64,000 nucleotides of DNA, from positions 67,665 through 131,664 of the forward strand of contig NZ_KZ984537.1 in the NCBI RefSeq assembly GCF_003574395.1, given 5' to 3'. Below, one piece after another: positions 1 through 8,680 of this stretch. The position numbers and the translations under genes are program-made. The stretch comes from Tabrizicola thermarum (GTDB lineage: Bacteria > Pseudomonadota > Alphaproteobacteria > Rhodobacterales > Rhodobacteraceae). How positions within the stretch are numbered: position 1 is the first letter of the stretch; each line of letters begins with the position of its first letter. Below the pieces are notes generated by a model. The model worked only from the letters and a program-made list of their open reading frames with translations, was not told where the DNA came from and ran no database searches.

Positions 1-439
1 CAAGCTGACCGAGACGACCAAGCGGATGATCGGCTCGCCCTCGTATTTCCAGCGGTTCGGGCGGCCGCAGAAGATCGACGATCTGAACGACCACAAGCTG
101 CTGCACTATTCGAATCAGGCCAACGGCAATGTCTGGAAGATCACCGCGCCCTCGGGTGAAAAGCGGCAGGTGCGCTCGGTCGGATGGCTGACGGTGAACG
201 ACGGGCAAAGCCTGCTGAACGCGGCGATCTCGGGCCTTGGCATCGCCTATCTGCCGTCGTTCCTTTATGCCGACGCCATGCGTCAGGGCCTGGTCGAAGA
301 GGCGATTCCCGGGCTGCCGACCGAAGTGCTGGGGATCTATGCGGTCTATCCGCCGGGCCGGTTCACCCAGCCGAAGGTCCGCGCCTTCATCGACTTCCTC
401 GCGCGGCGCTATGCCGACAAGGGTCCCGACAACTGGTGA
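1..439 (+). CDS. LysR-family transcriptional regulator, C-terminal part (5' end outside window)
   Basis: The reading frame is open from base 2, so the gene begins before the window. About 145 residues are visible and they read as the end of a LysR effector-binding domain: a VNDGQSLLNAAISGLGIAYLPSF segment (the conserved 'G.GIA.LP.F' signature), then a VYPPGRFTQPKVRAFIDFL tail typical of LysR C-termini. The helix-turn-helix is not present in the window, so the regulated genes cannot be inferred. It ends in TGA and faces the convergent OmpA-domain gene 54 bp away. The family call is secure; the target is unknown. Confidence 0.85.
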   Translation, partial: KLTETTKRMIGSPSYFQRFGRPQKIDDLNDHKLLHYSNQANGNVWKITAPSGEKRQVRSVGWLTVNDGQSLLNAAISGLGIAYLPSFLYADAMRQGLVEEAIPGLPTEVLGIYAVYPPGRFTQPKVRAFIDFLARRYADKGPDNW

Positions 440-493
440 TCCGCTCCGTCAGGTTCCGGAACTGCTGACGGCCAATTGTCCCCCTCTCGGTCG

Positions 494-1450
494 TCAACGG
501 GTCGAAGTGACAACCACTTCGACCCGCCTGTTTTTCTGCCGACCCTCTTCGGTCCGGTTCGTGGCGCGCGGTGCCAGAAAGCCCACGCCCTTTGCGATCA
601 CCCGGGCGGGGTCCGCACCGTGGGTCTTGATCAGCGCCTCGGCCACTGCTTCGGCGCGGCGTTGCGACAGGGCGATGTTCCCGGCCAGGCTGCCCGAAGC
701 ATCGGTATGTCCGACCAGCGCCACGGTGCCGTCGGGATTGGCCTTCAGCCAGGCCGCCACGGCGGCAAGCGAGGCATAGTCGCCCTCGGCCAGGCTGGCC
801 GAGCCACTGGCAAAGACCAGATCGTCCAGCACCGCGACGCCGACCTGATCCAGCGCCTGCCCGATCCCGCTGGCCCCTGGCACAGTGGCGGCGGCGATCG
901 GGGCGACGACTTCGTCGGGAAGGTCGATCTCGGTCGCGGGTGTGCCGGCGGTCGGCGCGGTGGTCAGCGGGGCCTCTGTGACCCGGGTGATCTGGACATA
1001 GCCTGCACTTCGGCTGCGGCTGACCAGGATCGAGACGGCCTCCTTGCCCTTGACGGCGGACAGAAAGCGGTAATCGGACAGATCGACATGCATGTCCGGC
1101 TCGGGCATCACCTCGGTGCCGAAGCGGAAGTCAAAGCCGCCGCAATTGCGGGAGTCGCATTCGAACACGATCTCGTAGCCCGCCGCCGTCACCTGGTCAC
1201 GCAGGGGGGCAAGCAGGGCCAGCGTCGTCGCGCCCTCACTGCCAAGCCGGTAGGCGCGCTGGTCCAGCGCCCCTTCGACCACGCGCGAGGGCACGGTCGA
1301 GCCGTCGAAGGCGGCGACCGGCAGGGCATAGCTGCCCGGCACCTCGCGGCGGCTCTCCTCGCCCAGCACTTGGGCCGGAAGGTCCAGCGTCAGCGCGACG
1401 ACCGGCGTCGCCAGCATCTGCATCAGAACAAGGAAGATGGCCTTCGGCAC
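494..1450 (-). CDS. OmpA-family outer-membrane/periplasmic protein
   Basis: 318 residues. The first 19 or so (MPKAIFLVLMQMLATPVVA) look like a Sec signal peptide. A central region of about 190 residues has no motif I recognise. The OmpA C-terminal peptidoglycan-binding domain spans roughly residues 208-318: FASGSASL, then GHTDASG with the conserved Asp, LSQRRAEAV with the conserved Arg, and the closing NRRVEVVV. The protein probably anchors the envelope to peptidoglycan. It lacks the long beta-barrel of OmpA itself, so it is an OmpA-domain protein rather than a porin. It is convergent with the LysR gene and 19 bp from the GNAT gene behind it. Confidence 0.85.
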   Translation of the reverse strand: MPKAIFLVLMQMLATPVVALTLDLPAQVLGEESRREVPGSYALPVAAFDGSTVPSRVVEGALDQRAYRLGSEGATTLALLAPLRDQVTAAGYEIVFECDSRNCGGFDFRFGTEVMPEPDMHVDLSDYRFLSAVKGKEAVSILVSRSRSAGYVQITRVTEAPLTTAPTAGTPATEIDLPDEVVAPIAAATVPGASGIGQALDQVGVAVLDDLVFASGSASLAEGDYASLAAVAAWLKANPDGTVALVGHTDASGSLAGNIALSQRRAEAVAEALIKTHGADPARVIAKGVGFLAPRATNRTEEGRQKNRRVEVVVTSTR

Positions 1451-1469
1451 TGCCCGTCGCTTTCCGCGA

Positions 1470-2180
1470 TCATTTCATTCGATAGTGATACTGTCCCACA
1501 ACCCGCATGCCAAGGCGATCATACAGCGCACGGGCAGCGGCGTTCTGCCGGGTGACGACCAGCGACAGCCGGGTGGCGCCTTCGGAGGCGGCCCAGTTGG
1601 CCGCCGCGTGCAGCAGCGTCCGCCCCGCGCCCCTGCGGCGCTGTTCGGGGCGGACCTCAAGCGCGTGGAGCATCGCCTCGGACCCGTGGCAGGCGACAAA
1701 GGCCACCCCGGCGGGGCGGTCGCCCGTCCGGGCCAGAAGCACGGCCTTCGGCCCCTGCACCCGATCCATCACCGCGATCCGGGCCGGCCCGATGCCGCCC
1801 TCGGCCCAGATCGCGCGGGCGATCTCCAGCGGCGGCCAGTGCGGAAAGGCGGCAAGCGGGGGCAGATCGGCGGTCAACGCCGCGACCGGCGCGGCATAGG
1901 CCACCACCGGGTCGATCACGCGCCAGCCGCGACGGCCAAGGGCGGCGTCCAGCGCCGCGTCGGCCTCGCGCACCAGCATCAGCGGCTCGGCCATCGCGGC
2001 CTCGGCGGCGTCCAGTTCGGCCTCGGCAAAGGGGCCGTCGCAACTGGCGGCCGAGACCCGCTTGCCGCCCCCCGCGCCCTCGCGCAGTGTGAAGGGGCCA
2101 AGACGGCGCGTGCCGGCCGGGGGCCAGGTCGCCTCCATCACTTCAGCCAGAAGAGCCGGGGCCAGCGACTCGGGGATCAT
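1470..2180 (-). CDS. GNAT-family N-acetyltransferase
   Basis: 236 residues. The acetyl-CoA binding motif A lies at about residues 174-190: LEVRPEQRRRGAGRTLL, the R-x-x-G-x-G/A pyrophosphate loop. It is followed by the usual N-x-x-A-x-x-L-Y-x-x-L-G-M motif B (QNAAARALYDRLGM). The N-terminal 120 residues are less conserved and may be a degenerate second GNAT fold. The ATG start overlaps the stop of the upstream cinA-like gene by 4 bp, so the two are translationally coupled. The acceptor substrate cannot be told from sequence. Confidence 0.85.
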   Translation of the reverse strand: MIPESLAPALLAEVMEATWPPAGTRRLGPFTLREGAGGGKRVSAASCDGPFAEAELDAAEAAMAEPLMLVREADAALDAALGRRGWRVIDPVVAYAAPVAALTADLPPLAAFPHWPPLEIARAIWAEGGIGPARIAVMDRVQGPKAVLLARTGDRPAGVAFVACHGSEAMLHALEVRPEQRRRGAGRTLLHAAANWAASEGATRLSLVVTRQNAAARALYDRLGMRVVGQYHYRMK

Positions 2181-2896
2181 CCGAAGAGCCGCGTCAGTCG
2201 GACCATGGCTGCGTCAAGACGACCGGGATCCGTGCCGCGGATCACCAGGTTGGTCCCATGCGCGCCGTTCTGGATGAAGGGGTAGGACCCCATCGACAGG
2301 TCGGGAAACTCTGCCGCCAGCGCGCCGAACTCGGCGGCGATCTCGCCTTCGCCCCGGTTCACGCGCAAGGACTGCGACAGAAGCGGCGGGCCTCCGGTCA
2401 GCTTGGGCAGGACGCTGGCGACCATCGCCTCGAAGATCTTCGGGACGCCCGCCATCACATGCACATTGCCGATGGTAAAGCCCGGAGCGGTCGAGACCGG
2501 ATTGTCGATCAGCGTCGCGCCCTCCGGGATGCGGGCCATGCGCTGCCGCGCCTCGTTGAAGGGCAGGCCCGCCCGGTCGTAATGCGCCTGAAGCAGCGCC
2601 ATCGCATCGGCGCGGTGGCCGATCGCGGCGCCCATCGCTTCGGCGACGGCATCGGCGGTGATGTCGTCATGGGTCGGACCGATCCCGCCGGAGGTGAAGA
2701 CATGGGTGTACTTGCCGGACAGGGCGCGGACGGCCTCGACGATCTCGGCGTGGACATCGCCGACGATGCGGGCCTCGCGCAGGGCGATGCCGATGCGGGT
2801 CAGCTCCTGGGCCAGGAAATGCAGGTTCGAATCACGGGTGCGGCCTGACAGGATTTCGTCGCCGATCACCAGAATTGCGGCTGTCGGGTTGGACAT
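2177..2896 (-). CDS. CinA-like molybdopterin-binding domain protein
   Basis: 239 residues from the ATG at 2896, chosen because the residues after it (MSNPTAAILVIGDEILSG) are the standard start of the family and GGAGA lies 8 bp upstream; an in-frame ATG 75 bp further upstream encodes low-complexity residues. The MoCF_biosynth/MoaB-like domain carries IGDEILSG (11-18) and SGGIGPTHDD (69-78). The protein is the stand-alone CinA N-terminal domain; the nicotinamide-nucleotide amidase (CinA-C) domain is absent. Related proteins are annotated as competence/damage-inducible CinA or pyrophosphatases, but the role here is not established. It is divergent from map. Confidence 0.85.
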   Translation of the reverse strand: MSNPTAAILVIGDEILSGRTRDSNLHFLAQELTRIGIALREARIVGDVHAEIVEAVRALSGKYTHVFTSGGIGPTHDDITADAVAEAMGAAIGHRADAMALLQAHYDRAGLPFNEARQRMARIPEGATLIDNPVSTAPGFTIGNVHVMAGVPKIFEAMVASVLPKLTGGPPLLSQSLRVNRGEGEIAAEFGALAAEFPDLSMGSYPFIQNGAHGTNLVIRGTDPGRLDAAMVRLTRLFG

Positions 2897-3011
2897 GGCG
2901 GTCTCCGCACGGGGTTGATGGGTCGGGTATAGCCCCCGGGCGCGCCGTTTCAAACCCCGGCCTCTGGCCATTTCCGCACAGGATTATTATGTAGATCGCA
3001 GGAGAGCCGAA

Positions 3012-3821
3012 TTGGACCACATCCGCGCCCGCATCACCAAGGACGGTATCCGCATCTACGAGGATGCGGACTTTGCGGGCATGCGCAAGGCCGGTCGAGT
3101 CGCGGCCGAGATCCTCGACGCCGTGGCGCCTCTGGTGGTTCCGGGCACGACGACGGCTGCCATCGACGACTTCATCACCGAGGAAATCCGGCGGCGTGGC
3201 GTGACCTCGGCCACCATCGGCTACAAGGGCTACAAGCACGCCTCCTGCATCAGCGTGAACCATGTCGTCTGCCACGGGATTCCGGGGCCGAAGGTGCTCA
3301 TGGACGGCGATATCCTGAACGTCGATGTCACGGTGATCGTGGACGGCTGGTATGGCGACACCAGCCGCATGTATGTGGCAGGCCAGCTGGCACGCAAGGC
3401 GGAGCGGCTGATCGAGGTCACGCATGAGGGCCTGATGCGCGGGATTGCGGCGGTGAAGCCGGGCAATACCTTCGGCGACATCGGTCATGCGATCCAGTCC
3501 TATGTCGAGGCGCAGCGGATGAGCGTGGTGCGCGACTTCTGCGGCCACGGCCTCGGCCGGGTGTTCCATGCGCCCCCGAACGTGCTGCACTATGGCCGCG
3601 CGGGCTCGGGTCCGGTGCTGGAGGAAGGCATGTTCTTCACCATCGAGCCGATGGTGAACCTGGGCCGGCCCGAGACGAAGGTGCTTGCCGACGACTGGAC
3701 GGCGGTGACGCGGGACAAGTCGCTGTCGGCGCAGTTCGAACATTCGGTGGGCGTCACGGCCACGGGCTGCGAGATCTTCACCTTGTCGCCCGCCGGCAAG
3801 TTCCACCCGACCTGGGGGTAA
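3012..3821 (+). CDS. map: Methionine aminopeptidase type I
   Basis: 269 residues, a normal length for type Ia MetAP. It removes the initiator methionine from nascent proteins in the cytoplasm. All five metal ligands are visible: D105 (NVDV), D116 (GDTS), H179 (CGHGLG), E212 (FTIEPM) and E243 (QFEHS). The start is a TTG at 3012; it is supported by AGGAGAG about 5 bp upstream and by the absence of a better in-frame ATG. The TTCGAA double palindrome follows the stop directly. Transcribed alone and divergently from the cinA-like gene. Confidence 0.95.
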   Translation: MDHIRARITKDGIRIYEDADFAGMRKAGRVAAEILDAVAPLVVPGTTTAAIDDFITEEIRRRGVTSATIGYKGYKHASCISVNHVVCHGIPGPKVLMDGDILNVDVTVIVDGWYGDTSRMYVAGQLARKAERLIEVTHEGLMRGIAAVKPGNTFGDIGHAIQSYVEAQRMSVVRDFCGHGLGRVFHAPPNVLHYGRAGSGPVLEEGMFFTIEPMVNLGRPETKVLADDWTAVTRDKSLSAQFEHSVGVTATGCEIFTLSPAGKFHPTWG

Positions 3822-3827
3822 GGGGCC

Positions 3828-3870
3828 AAAATCCTTCGAAGGATTTTGCAAATTTCTTCGAAGAAATTTG
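3828..3870. repeat. TTCGAA double palindrome, copy 1 (likely bidirectional terminator)
   Basis: Two adjacent perfect palindromes: 3828-3847 (20 bp, arms AAAATCC, centre TTCGAA) and 3849-3870 (22 bp, arms CAAATTTC, centre TTCGAA). It starts 6 bp after the map stop and ends 5 bp before the stop of the facing molybdopterin-protein gene, so it sits between convergent genes. Each unit would form a hairpin in RNA from either strand, with A- and T-rich arms. Two further copies occur in this window (7757 and 26587). Confidence 0.85.
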
Positions 3871-3875
3871 GGACC

Positions 3876-4640
3876 TCAGATCCCCGCGTACCACTCATAG
3901 CCTCGGTCGGCCCAATAGCTGCCGTTGCCCGAACCCAGCGCGGCAAGATTGTCCACCAGTTCGATGGTATGGACATATTTCGCCATCTTGTAGCCCAGCT
4001 GACGTTCCACCCGCAGCCGCAATGGCGCGCCGTTGGCCACCGGCAGGGGTGCCCCGTTCATGCCGTAGGCGAGGATCGTCTGGGGATGGAAGGCGTCGAT
4101 CAGGTCGATGCTTTCGTAATAGAACACCTCTCCCGACAGGCTGCGTTCGATGGCATCGAAGCACTGGAACACGGCATAACGTGCGGCCAGCCTCGGCTGT
4201 GCCAGCTTCAGCACCGTGCCCAGCGGAACGCCCTGCCATTTGGCGATGCAACTCCAGCCCTCGACGCAATCGTGCCGGGTGATCTGCGTGCGCGAGGGCA
4301 GCGCGGTCAGGTTCGCCAGCGACAGGCTTTGCGGGCGGTCGACCAGTCCGGTCACGGTCAGCCGGTAGTCCCGGAATCCCGTGCCCGCCATGCGCCGATA
4401 CTCCGCCCCGTCCGGGTTCACCGACCCGTTCGGGCGCTGCCCCTGGCGGATGTCGGCCTCCGAGAACTCGGGCGCAAGCCGGTCGCCGATTACCGCGCGC
4501 TGGGCGGCGCGGGTCAGGCCCTCGTGGCTGGCGAACAGATTGCGCAAGGCGCTGTCGCGGTCGGTCGCGCTGTCGAACACCTTGCAGCCGGACAGGGCGA
4601 GGGCGGCAGAGCCGAGGAGCAGTTTGCGGCGGTCAAGCAT
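3876..4640 (-). CDS. Tat-exported sulfite-oxidase-family molybdopterin oxidoreductase (possible lipoprotein)
   Basis: 254 residues. The N-terminus has a twin-arginine stretch (DRRKLLLG, residues 3-10) and then a lipobox-like LSGC with the Cys at 19, so export by Tat followed by lipid anchoring is possible. The oxidoreductase_molyb core has the Moco-ligating cysteine C125 in HDCVEGWS, followed by WQGVPL, as in MsrP/sulfite oxidases. The partner gene just upstream encodes a b-type membrane cytochrome and overlaps by 8 bp. That partner is not the MsrQ type, so I do not call this MsrP. The electron donor or acceptor substrate is unknown. Confidence 0.85.
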   Translation of the reverse strand: MLDRRKLLLGSAALALSGCKVFDSATDRDSALRNLFASHEGLTRAAQRAVIGDRLAPEFSEADIRQGQRPNGSVNPDGAEYRRMAGTGFRDYRLTVTGLVDRPQSLSLANLTALPSRTQITRHDCVEGWSCIAKWQGVPLGTVLKLAQPRLAARYAVFQCFDAIERSLSGEVFYYESIDLIDAFHPQTILAYGMNGAPLPVANGAPLRLRVERQLGYKMAKYVHTIELVDNLAALGSGNGSYWADRGYEWYAGI

Positions 4641-5424
4641 CCTTGCCTTCCTCCGTGCGATACCAGCCGGTCAGGATCGACCGCATCTCGTTCAGGGGGC
4701 CCGCCAGCAGGATCATCGCCATGTGGACGGCGAAGAAGCCCACCAGCGCGACCATGGTCAGGAAATGGATCGTCCGCGCGGTCTGGCGGCCCTGGAACAG
4801 GTCCGGAAGCCAGGGCGCGGCGGCGTTGAAGCCGGGGGACATGGAAAGCCCGGTCAGGATCATCAGCGGCAGCGCCACGAACAGGACCGAGGCATAGGCC
4901 AGCTTTTGCAGCACGGTGTACTCGGCCGAGAGATGAAACCGCAGGCGCGCGTGGTCGGCGATGTCGCGGGGCAGGGCGCGCAGGTCGGCCCGGGTCGGGA
5001 GCAGCTGGCGCAGGTGCCCGTTCAGCGCCGACGCCGCCAGCCAGACCGCCATCGTGCCCACCAGCACCCAGGCAAAGAAGAAATGGATCACCCGGCCCGT
5101 CGCAAGGCTCGGCTTCGACGGGATCGTCAGCGCCGCCAGGAAGGCCCGCGCCTCGCCGTTCGATGCGCCCAGAAACCCCGTGGTGTCGAACTCGGCCCCG
5201 AAAACCCGCGTCACGCCACGCAAGGCCCCGTCCTTCTCGACCGCGTCGATCGTCAGGATGGCGTTGTCATAGTCGAACCCCGCCTCCTTGCCGATATGCA
5301 GGCTGGGATGCGCGTTGAAAATCTGCAACCCGGTCAGCATCAGGAAGAACAGGCTGACGGCCCAGAGCCAATGCGTGATCCGGGTCGGAAGGCGCTGGCG
5401 GTAGACAAGCGGTCCTTGCGGCAT
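4633..5424 (-). CDS. Cytochrome b561/b-type membrane subunit partnering the molybdopterin protein
   Basis: 263 residues with four hydrophobic segments: WLWAVSLFFLMLTGLQIF, the segment after GRVIHFFF, one starting YASVLFVALPLMILTG, and HFLTMVALVGFFAVHMAMILL. Histidines placed as heme ligands occur at the helix starts (H18 in RITHW, then VIHFF, RTIHF and AVHMA), the pattern of the cytochrome b/Ni-Fe-hydrogenase b-subunit family. A roughly 60-residue soluble loop (about residues 40-105) separates helices 1 and 2. Probably passes electrons between the quinone pool and the periplasmic molybdopterin protein. AGAGGGATC precedes the ATG. Divergent from accD. Confidence 0.8.
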   Translation of the reverse strand: MPQGPLVYRQRLPTRITHWLWAVSLFFLMLTGLQIFNAHPSLHIGKEAGFDYDNAILTIDAVEKDGALRGVTRVFGAEFDTTGFLGASNGEARAFLAALTIPSKPSLATGRVIHFFFAWVLVGTMAVWLAASALNGHLRQLLPTRADLRALPRDIADHARLRFHLSAEYTVLQKLAYASVLFVALPLMILTGLSMSPGFNAAAPWLPDLFQGRQTARTIHFLTMVALVGFFAVHMAMILLAGPLNEMRSILTGWYRTEEGKDA

Positions 5425-5564
5425 GGCGATCCCTCTTCTCTCTGCCCGGAAGCAACGGGCCGCCGACGCAGAAGTTTCACCCGGGCGTGCGATCCTGCGC
5501 TGATTGCATTTCCGCCCGGTGGGGCTTATCTCGGGAAGCTGACCGAAGGGGCTAATGGCACGGC

Positions 5565-6485
5565 ATGAACTGGATCACCAACTACGTCCGCCCGAAGATC
5601 AACTCGCTGTTCTCGCGCCGCGAGGTGCCCGAGAACCTTTGGACGAAGTGCCCCGAATGCGGGACGATGCTGTTCCACCGCGAGCTGGCGGCGAACCTGA
5701 ACGTCTGCGGCACCTGCGATCATCACATGACGATCAGCCCGCGCGAACGCTTTGACGCGCTGTTCGACGGCGGCATCTATACCGAGGTGAAGGTGCCCGA
5801 GGCCCTGGTCGATCCGCTGAATTTCCGCGACCAGAAGAAATACACCGACCGCCTCAAGGCCGCCCAGAAGGCCAGTGGCCAGAAGGACGCGATGCTGGTG
5901 GCCGAGGGCGAGATCAACCGCACCCCCATCGTCGCCGCCGCGCAGGACTTCAGCTTCATGGCCGGGTCCATGGGCATGTATGTCGGCAACGCCATCATCG
6001 CGGCGGCCGAACGGGCAGTGAAACTGAAGCGCCCGCTGGTGCTCTTTTCGGCCAGCGGCGGGGCGCGGATGCAGGAGGGGATGCTGTCCCTGATGCAGAT
6101 GCCGCGCACGACCGTGGCGGTGCAGATGCTGAAAGAGGCGGGGCAGCCCTATATCGTCGTCCTGACCCACCCGACGACGGGCGGGGTCACGGCCAGCTAT
6201 GCCATGCTGGGCGATATCCAGATCGCCGAACCCAACGCCCAGATCGGCTTTGCGGGCGCGCGTGTCATCGAACAGACCATCCGCGAAAAGCTCCCCGAAG
6301 GCTTTCAGCGCGCCGAATACCTGCTGGACCACGGGATGCTTGACCGCGTCGTGCACCGCAAGGCGATGAAGGAAGAGCTGGTGACGTTGATCCGCATGCT
6401 GACCGGCCAGCCCCCGGCGATCAAGGGCGACCTGCCCTCGCCGGCCGAGCCGAAGGCGCCGAGGCCCGCGGAACCCAAAGCGTGA
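5565..6485 (+). CDS. accD: Acetyl-CoA carboxylase carboxyltransferase subunit beta
   Basis: 306 residues. Carries the carboxyltransferase beta half of acetyl-CoA carboxylase, which makes malonyl-CoA for fatty-acid synthesis. An N-terminal zinc ribbon is visible with C29 and C32 (CPEC) and C48 and C51 (CGTC). The crotonase-fold core includes [12 protein letters not shown] and the [17 protein letters not shown] segment. The last 20 or so residues are a low-complexity Pro/Ala/Lys tail. Start ATG at 5565; the stop overlaps the GTG start of folC by 4 bp, an accD-folC operon found in many bacteria. AccA is not in the window. Confidence 0.96.
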   Translation: MNWITNYVRPKINSLFSRREVPENLWTKCPECGTMLFHRELAANLNVCGTCDHHMTISPRERFDALFDGGIYTEVKVPEALVDPLNFRDQKKYTDRLKAAQKASGQKDAMLVAEGEINRTPIVAAAQDFSFMAGSMGMYVGNAIIAAAERAVKLKRPLVLFSASGGARMQEGMLSLMQMPRTTVAVQMLKEAGQPYIVVLTHPTTGGVTASYAMLGDIQIAEPNAQIGFAGARVIEQTIREKLPEGFQRAEYLLDHGMLDRVVHRKAMKEELVTLIRMLTGQPPAIKGDLPSPAEPKAPRPAEPKA

Positions 6486-7753
6486 CGACACCGTCTGACG
6501 TCATCCTCGACCGGATGATGACGCTGCATCCCAAGGTCATCGACCTGACCCTGGCGCGCGTCGAGCGGCTGCTGGCGGCCCTTGGCAACCCGGAACGCTC
6601 GCTTCCGCCGGTCGTCCACATCGCCGGAACGAATGGCAAGGGCTCGACCCAGGCGATGATCCGCGCGGGGCTTGAAGCGGGCGGCGACCGCGTCCACGCC
6701 TACACCTCGCCGCATCTTGCGCGCTTTCACGAACGCATCCGGCTGGCGGGCGAACTCATCTCGGAACCCGCGCTGACCGCGCTTCTGGACGAATGCGTCA
6801 CGGCGAACGGGCCGGACGAGATCACCTTCTTCGAAATCACCACCTGCGCGGCCTTCCTGGCCTTTGCCCGCGTTCCCGCCGACTGGACGCTGCTGGAGGT
6901 TGGTCTGGGCGGCCGGCTGGACGCGACGAATGTGGTGGAAAGGCCCCGGCTGACGATCATCACCCCGGTCAGCATGGACCACGAAGCCTATCTCGGCGAC
7001 ACCATCGCCAAGATCGCCGGTGAAAAGGCCGGGATCATCAAGCGTGGCGTGCCGGTCATCGTCGGGCCGCAGCATCCCGACGGGCTGGCGGTGATCGAGG
7101 CGAAGGCGGCCGCGATGGGCGCTCCGCTCCGGGTTTTCGGCCAGCACTGGACCGTCTGGGAGGAACGCGGGCGGCTGGTCTATCAGGACGAGAACGGGCT
7201 TCTCGACCTGCCCCTGCCGAACCTGCCCGGCCCGCATCAGGTGCAGAACGCCGGCGCAGCCATCGCGGCCCTGCGGCTTCTGGGCCGGGACGAGGCGGCT
7301 TGCGAGGCGGCGGTGACCCGCGCCTTCTGGCCTGCCCGGATGCAGCGCCTGCGGCAGGGGCCGCTGGTGGACCTTGCCCCTCGGGTGGAACTCTGGCTTG
7401 ACGGCGGCCACAACCCGGCGGGGGGCGAGGCGGTGGCCGCAACGCTGGCCCGGATGCCGCGGCGCGAGACGCATCTGATCTGCGGGATGCTGAACACCAA
7501 GGACGTGACCGGATACATGCGCCCGCTGGCCCCGCAGGTGACGCAGCTGCACGCCGTGTCGATCCCGGGCGAGAAGAACACGCTGCCCGCCGAAGCCACC
7601 CGCGATGCCGCCCGCGCGGTCGGGATCGAGGCGGTCGCTGCGGGGTCCGTGGCCGAGGCTCTGGCCGACATTGCCGCCCGCACGCCCGAGGCACGGGTGC
7701 TGATCTGCGGCTCGCTCTATTTGGCGGGGACCGTTCTCCGCGAGAACGGGTAG
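6482..7753 (+). CDS. folC: Bifunctional folylpolyglutamate synthase / dihydrofolate synthase
   Basis: 423 residues. Mur-ligase-type ATP enzyme that adds glutamate to dihydropteroate or folates in the cytoplasm. The P-loop is GTNGKGS (residues 49-55), followed by [12 protein letters not shown] and the central [14 protein letters not shown] motif. The C-terminal Mur domain contains [12 protein letters not shown]. The start is GTG at 6482, inside the accD stop (GTGA overlap), so translation is coupled to accD. The second TTCGAA double palindrome follows the stop. Confidence 0.95.
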   Translation: MTTPSDVILDRMMTLHPKVIDLTLARVERLLAALGNPERSLPPVVHIAGTNGKGSTQAMIRAGLEAGGDRVHAYTSPHLARFHERIRLAGELISEPALTALLDECVTANGPDEITFFEITTCAAFLAFARVPADWTLLEVGLGGRLDATNVVERPRLTIITPVSMDHEAYLGDTIAKIAGEKAGIIKRGVPVIVGPQHPDGLAVIEAKAAAMGAPLRVFGQHWTVWEERGRLVYQDENGLLDLPLPNLPGPHQVQNAGAAIAALRLLGRDEAACEAAVTRAFWPARMQRLRQGPLVDLAPRVELWLDGGHNPAGGEAVAATLARMPRRETHLICGMLNTKDVTGYMRPLAPQVTQLHAVSIPGEKNTLPAEATRDAARAVGIEAVAAGSVAEALADIAARTPEARVLICGSLYLAGTVLRENG

Positions 7754-7756
7754 CCC

Positions 7757-7800
7757 AAAATCCTTCGAAGGATTTTGCAAAAGTTTTCGAAAACTTTTGC
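7757..7800. repeat. TTCGAA double palindrome, copy 2 (likely bidirectional terminator)
   Basis: First unit 7757-7776 is identical to copy 1 (arms AAAATCC around TTCGAA). Second unit 7777-7800 has different arms (GCAAAAGTT / AACTTTTGC) but remains a perfect 24-bp palindrome around TTCGAA. Lies between the convergent ends of folC and the tetR gene, 3 bp after one stop and 8 bp from the other. Confidence 0.85.
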
Positions 7801-7808
7801 GCCCAACC

Positions 7809-8435
7809 TCAGCCGTTCACCCCATAGCGCGCCAGGAACATGTCCACCGCGCCGTGCACAGTGCGATGCGCCAGGTCCGGCGTGATCGTCTCGGCCATGC
7901 CGAAGATCAGCTTCTCGTGGATCGTCGCCTTGCACAGCTGCGCGAACTGGTCGGCGGCAAGGTCCAGGTCGTCGATCCGCAAGGCGCCCGACTGCACATG
8001 GCAGCCCAGGTGATGGACCAGCCGCTGATGGATCAGCCCCGGCCCGAAGTCGTAGAACTGCCGTCCAAGCCCCGGAAACCGTTCGCCTTCTCCGACCACG
8101 ATGCGGAACATCCTTTGCCCGAAGTCCGACAGCAGGAAGGCGACGATCCGTTCCGCCGCGATGGTCAGCGCCACCCGCACCGGGACGTCGCCTTCCACCA
8201 TCGCCTCGGCCTCTTCGGTCTGGCGGTGGCATTCGCAGCGCGCGACTTCCAGGAACAGAAGCTGCTTGTCGGGGAAATAGGCATAGATCGTCGCCTTCGA
8301 CACGCCCGCCTCGCGCGCGATGTCATCGACCGAGGCGCGCTCGAACCCGTCGCGCATGAAGATCTTCCTGGCGCCTTCCAGCACCTGGTCGAACTTCCTG
8401 CCGCGCCTGACCCCGTGATCGTGGATTGCGTTCAT
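7809..8435 (-). CDS. TetR/AcrR-family transcriptional regulator
   Basis: 208 residues from the ATG at 8435. The N-terminal HTH is clear at about residues 33-57: ASVDDIAREAGVSKATIYAYF, a textbook TetR recognition region ending in the 'YAYFPDK' signature. The C-terminal ligand domain resembles the TetR_C (AefR-like) group with FGQRMFRIVVGEGERFP. The start was placed at MNAIHDHG because the in-frame extension upstream does not resemble a TetR N-terminus. A 60-bp gap separates it from the small exported-peptide gene on the same strand, so both are probably read from the operator-rich region at 8681-8757. Confidence 0.88.
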   Translation of the reverse strand: MNAIHDHGVRRGRKFDQVLEGARKIFMRDGFERASVDDIAREAGVSKATIYAYFPDKQLLFLEVARCECHRQTEEAEAMVEGDVPVRVALTIAAERIVAFLLSDFGQRMFRIVVGEGERFPGLGRQFYDFGPGLIHQRLVHHLGCHVQSGALRIDDLDLAADQFAQLCKATIHEKLIFGMAETITPDLAHRTVHGAVDMFLARYGVNG

Positions 8436-8494
8436 CGGTCCCCCCGGACCGGACCATAGATCATCGCGGTCGGGCGCGGCAAGCAAAGCGAAGG

Positions 8495-8668
8495 TCACTC
8501 GGCCGGCTGGCAGGTGGTGCTGGTCACAGGGGCGACGCAGCCTTTGGTCGAACTTGTGACCGGGTCGGACGGGAAGGTCAGCGTCGGCAACAGGATGCTC
8601 AGCGACTGCGCGGCAACGGGCGCCGCAAGCGACAGAGAGGCGACAAGAACAAGGGTGATGCGTTTCAT
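8495..8668 (-). CDS. Small exported peptide with two cysteines, unknown function
   Basis: 57 residues from the ATG at 8668, which has GGAG 7 bp upstream; an ATG 12 bp earlier lies before that ribosome site. The first 22 residues (MKRITLVLVASLSLAAPVAA plus QS) are a clear Sec signal peptide with an AxA cleavage motif. The mature part is only about 35 residues, rich in Ser/Thr/Pro, with two Cys (KGCVAP and TTCQP) that could form one disulfide outside the cytoplasm. I do not recognise a family. It sits between tetR and three TetR-like operator repeats, so it is probably controlled by that regulator. Confidence 0.6.
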   Translation of the reverse strand: MKRITLVLVASLSLAAPVAAQSLSILLPTLTFPSDPVTSSTKGCVAPVTSTTCQPAE

Positions 8669-8680
8669 TCCGATCTCCAT

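Noticed and set aside
3876-5424. MsrPQ methionine sulfoxide reductase pair
   Set aside because: The Moco cysteine motif is similar, but the partner is a four-helix cytochrome b of another type, the protein is shorter, and it has a lipobox.
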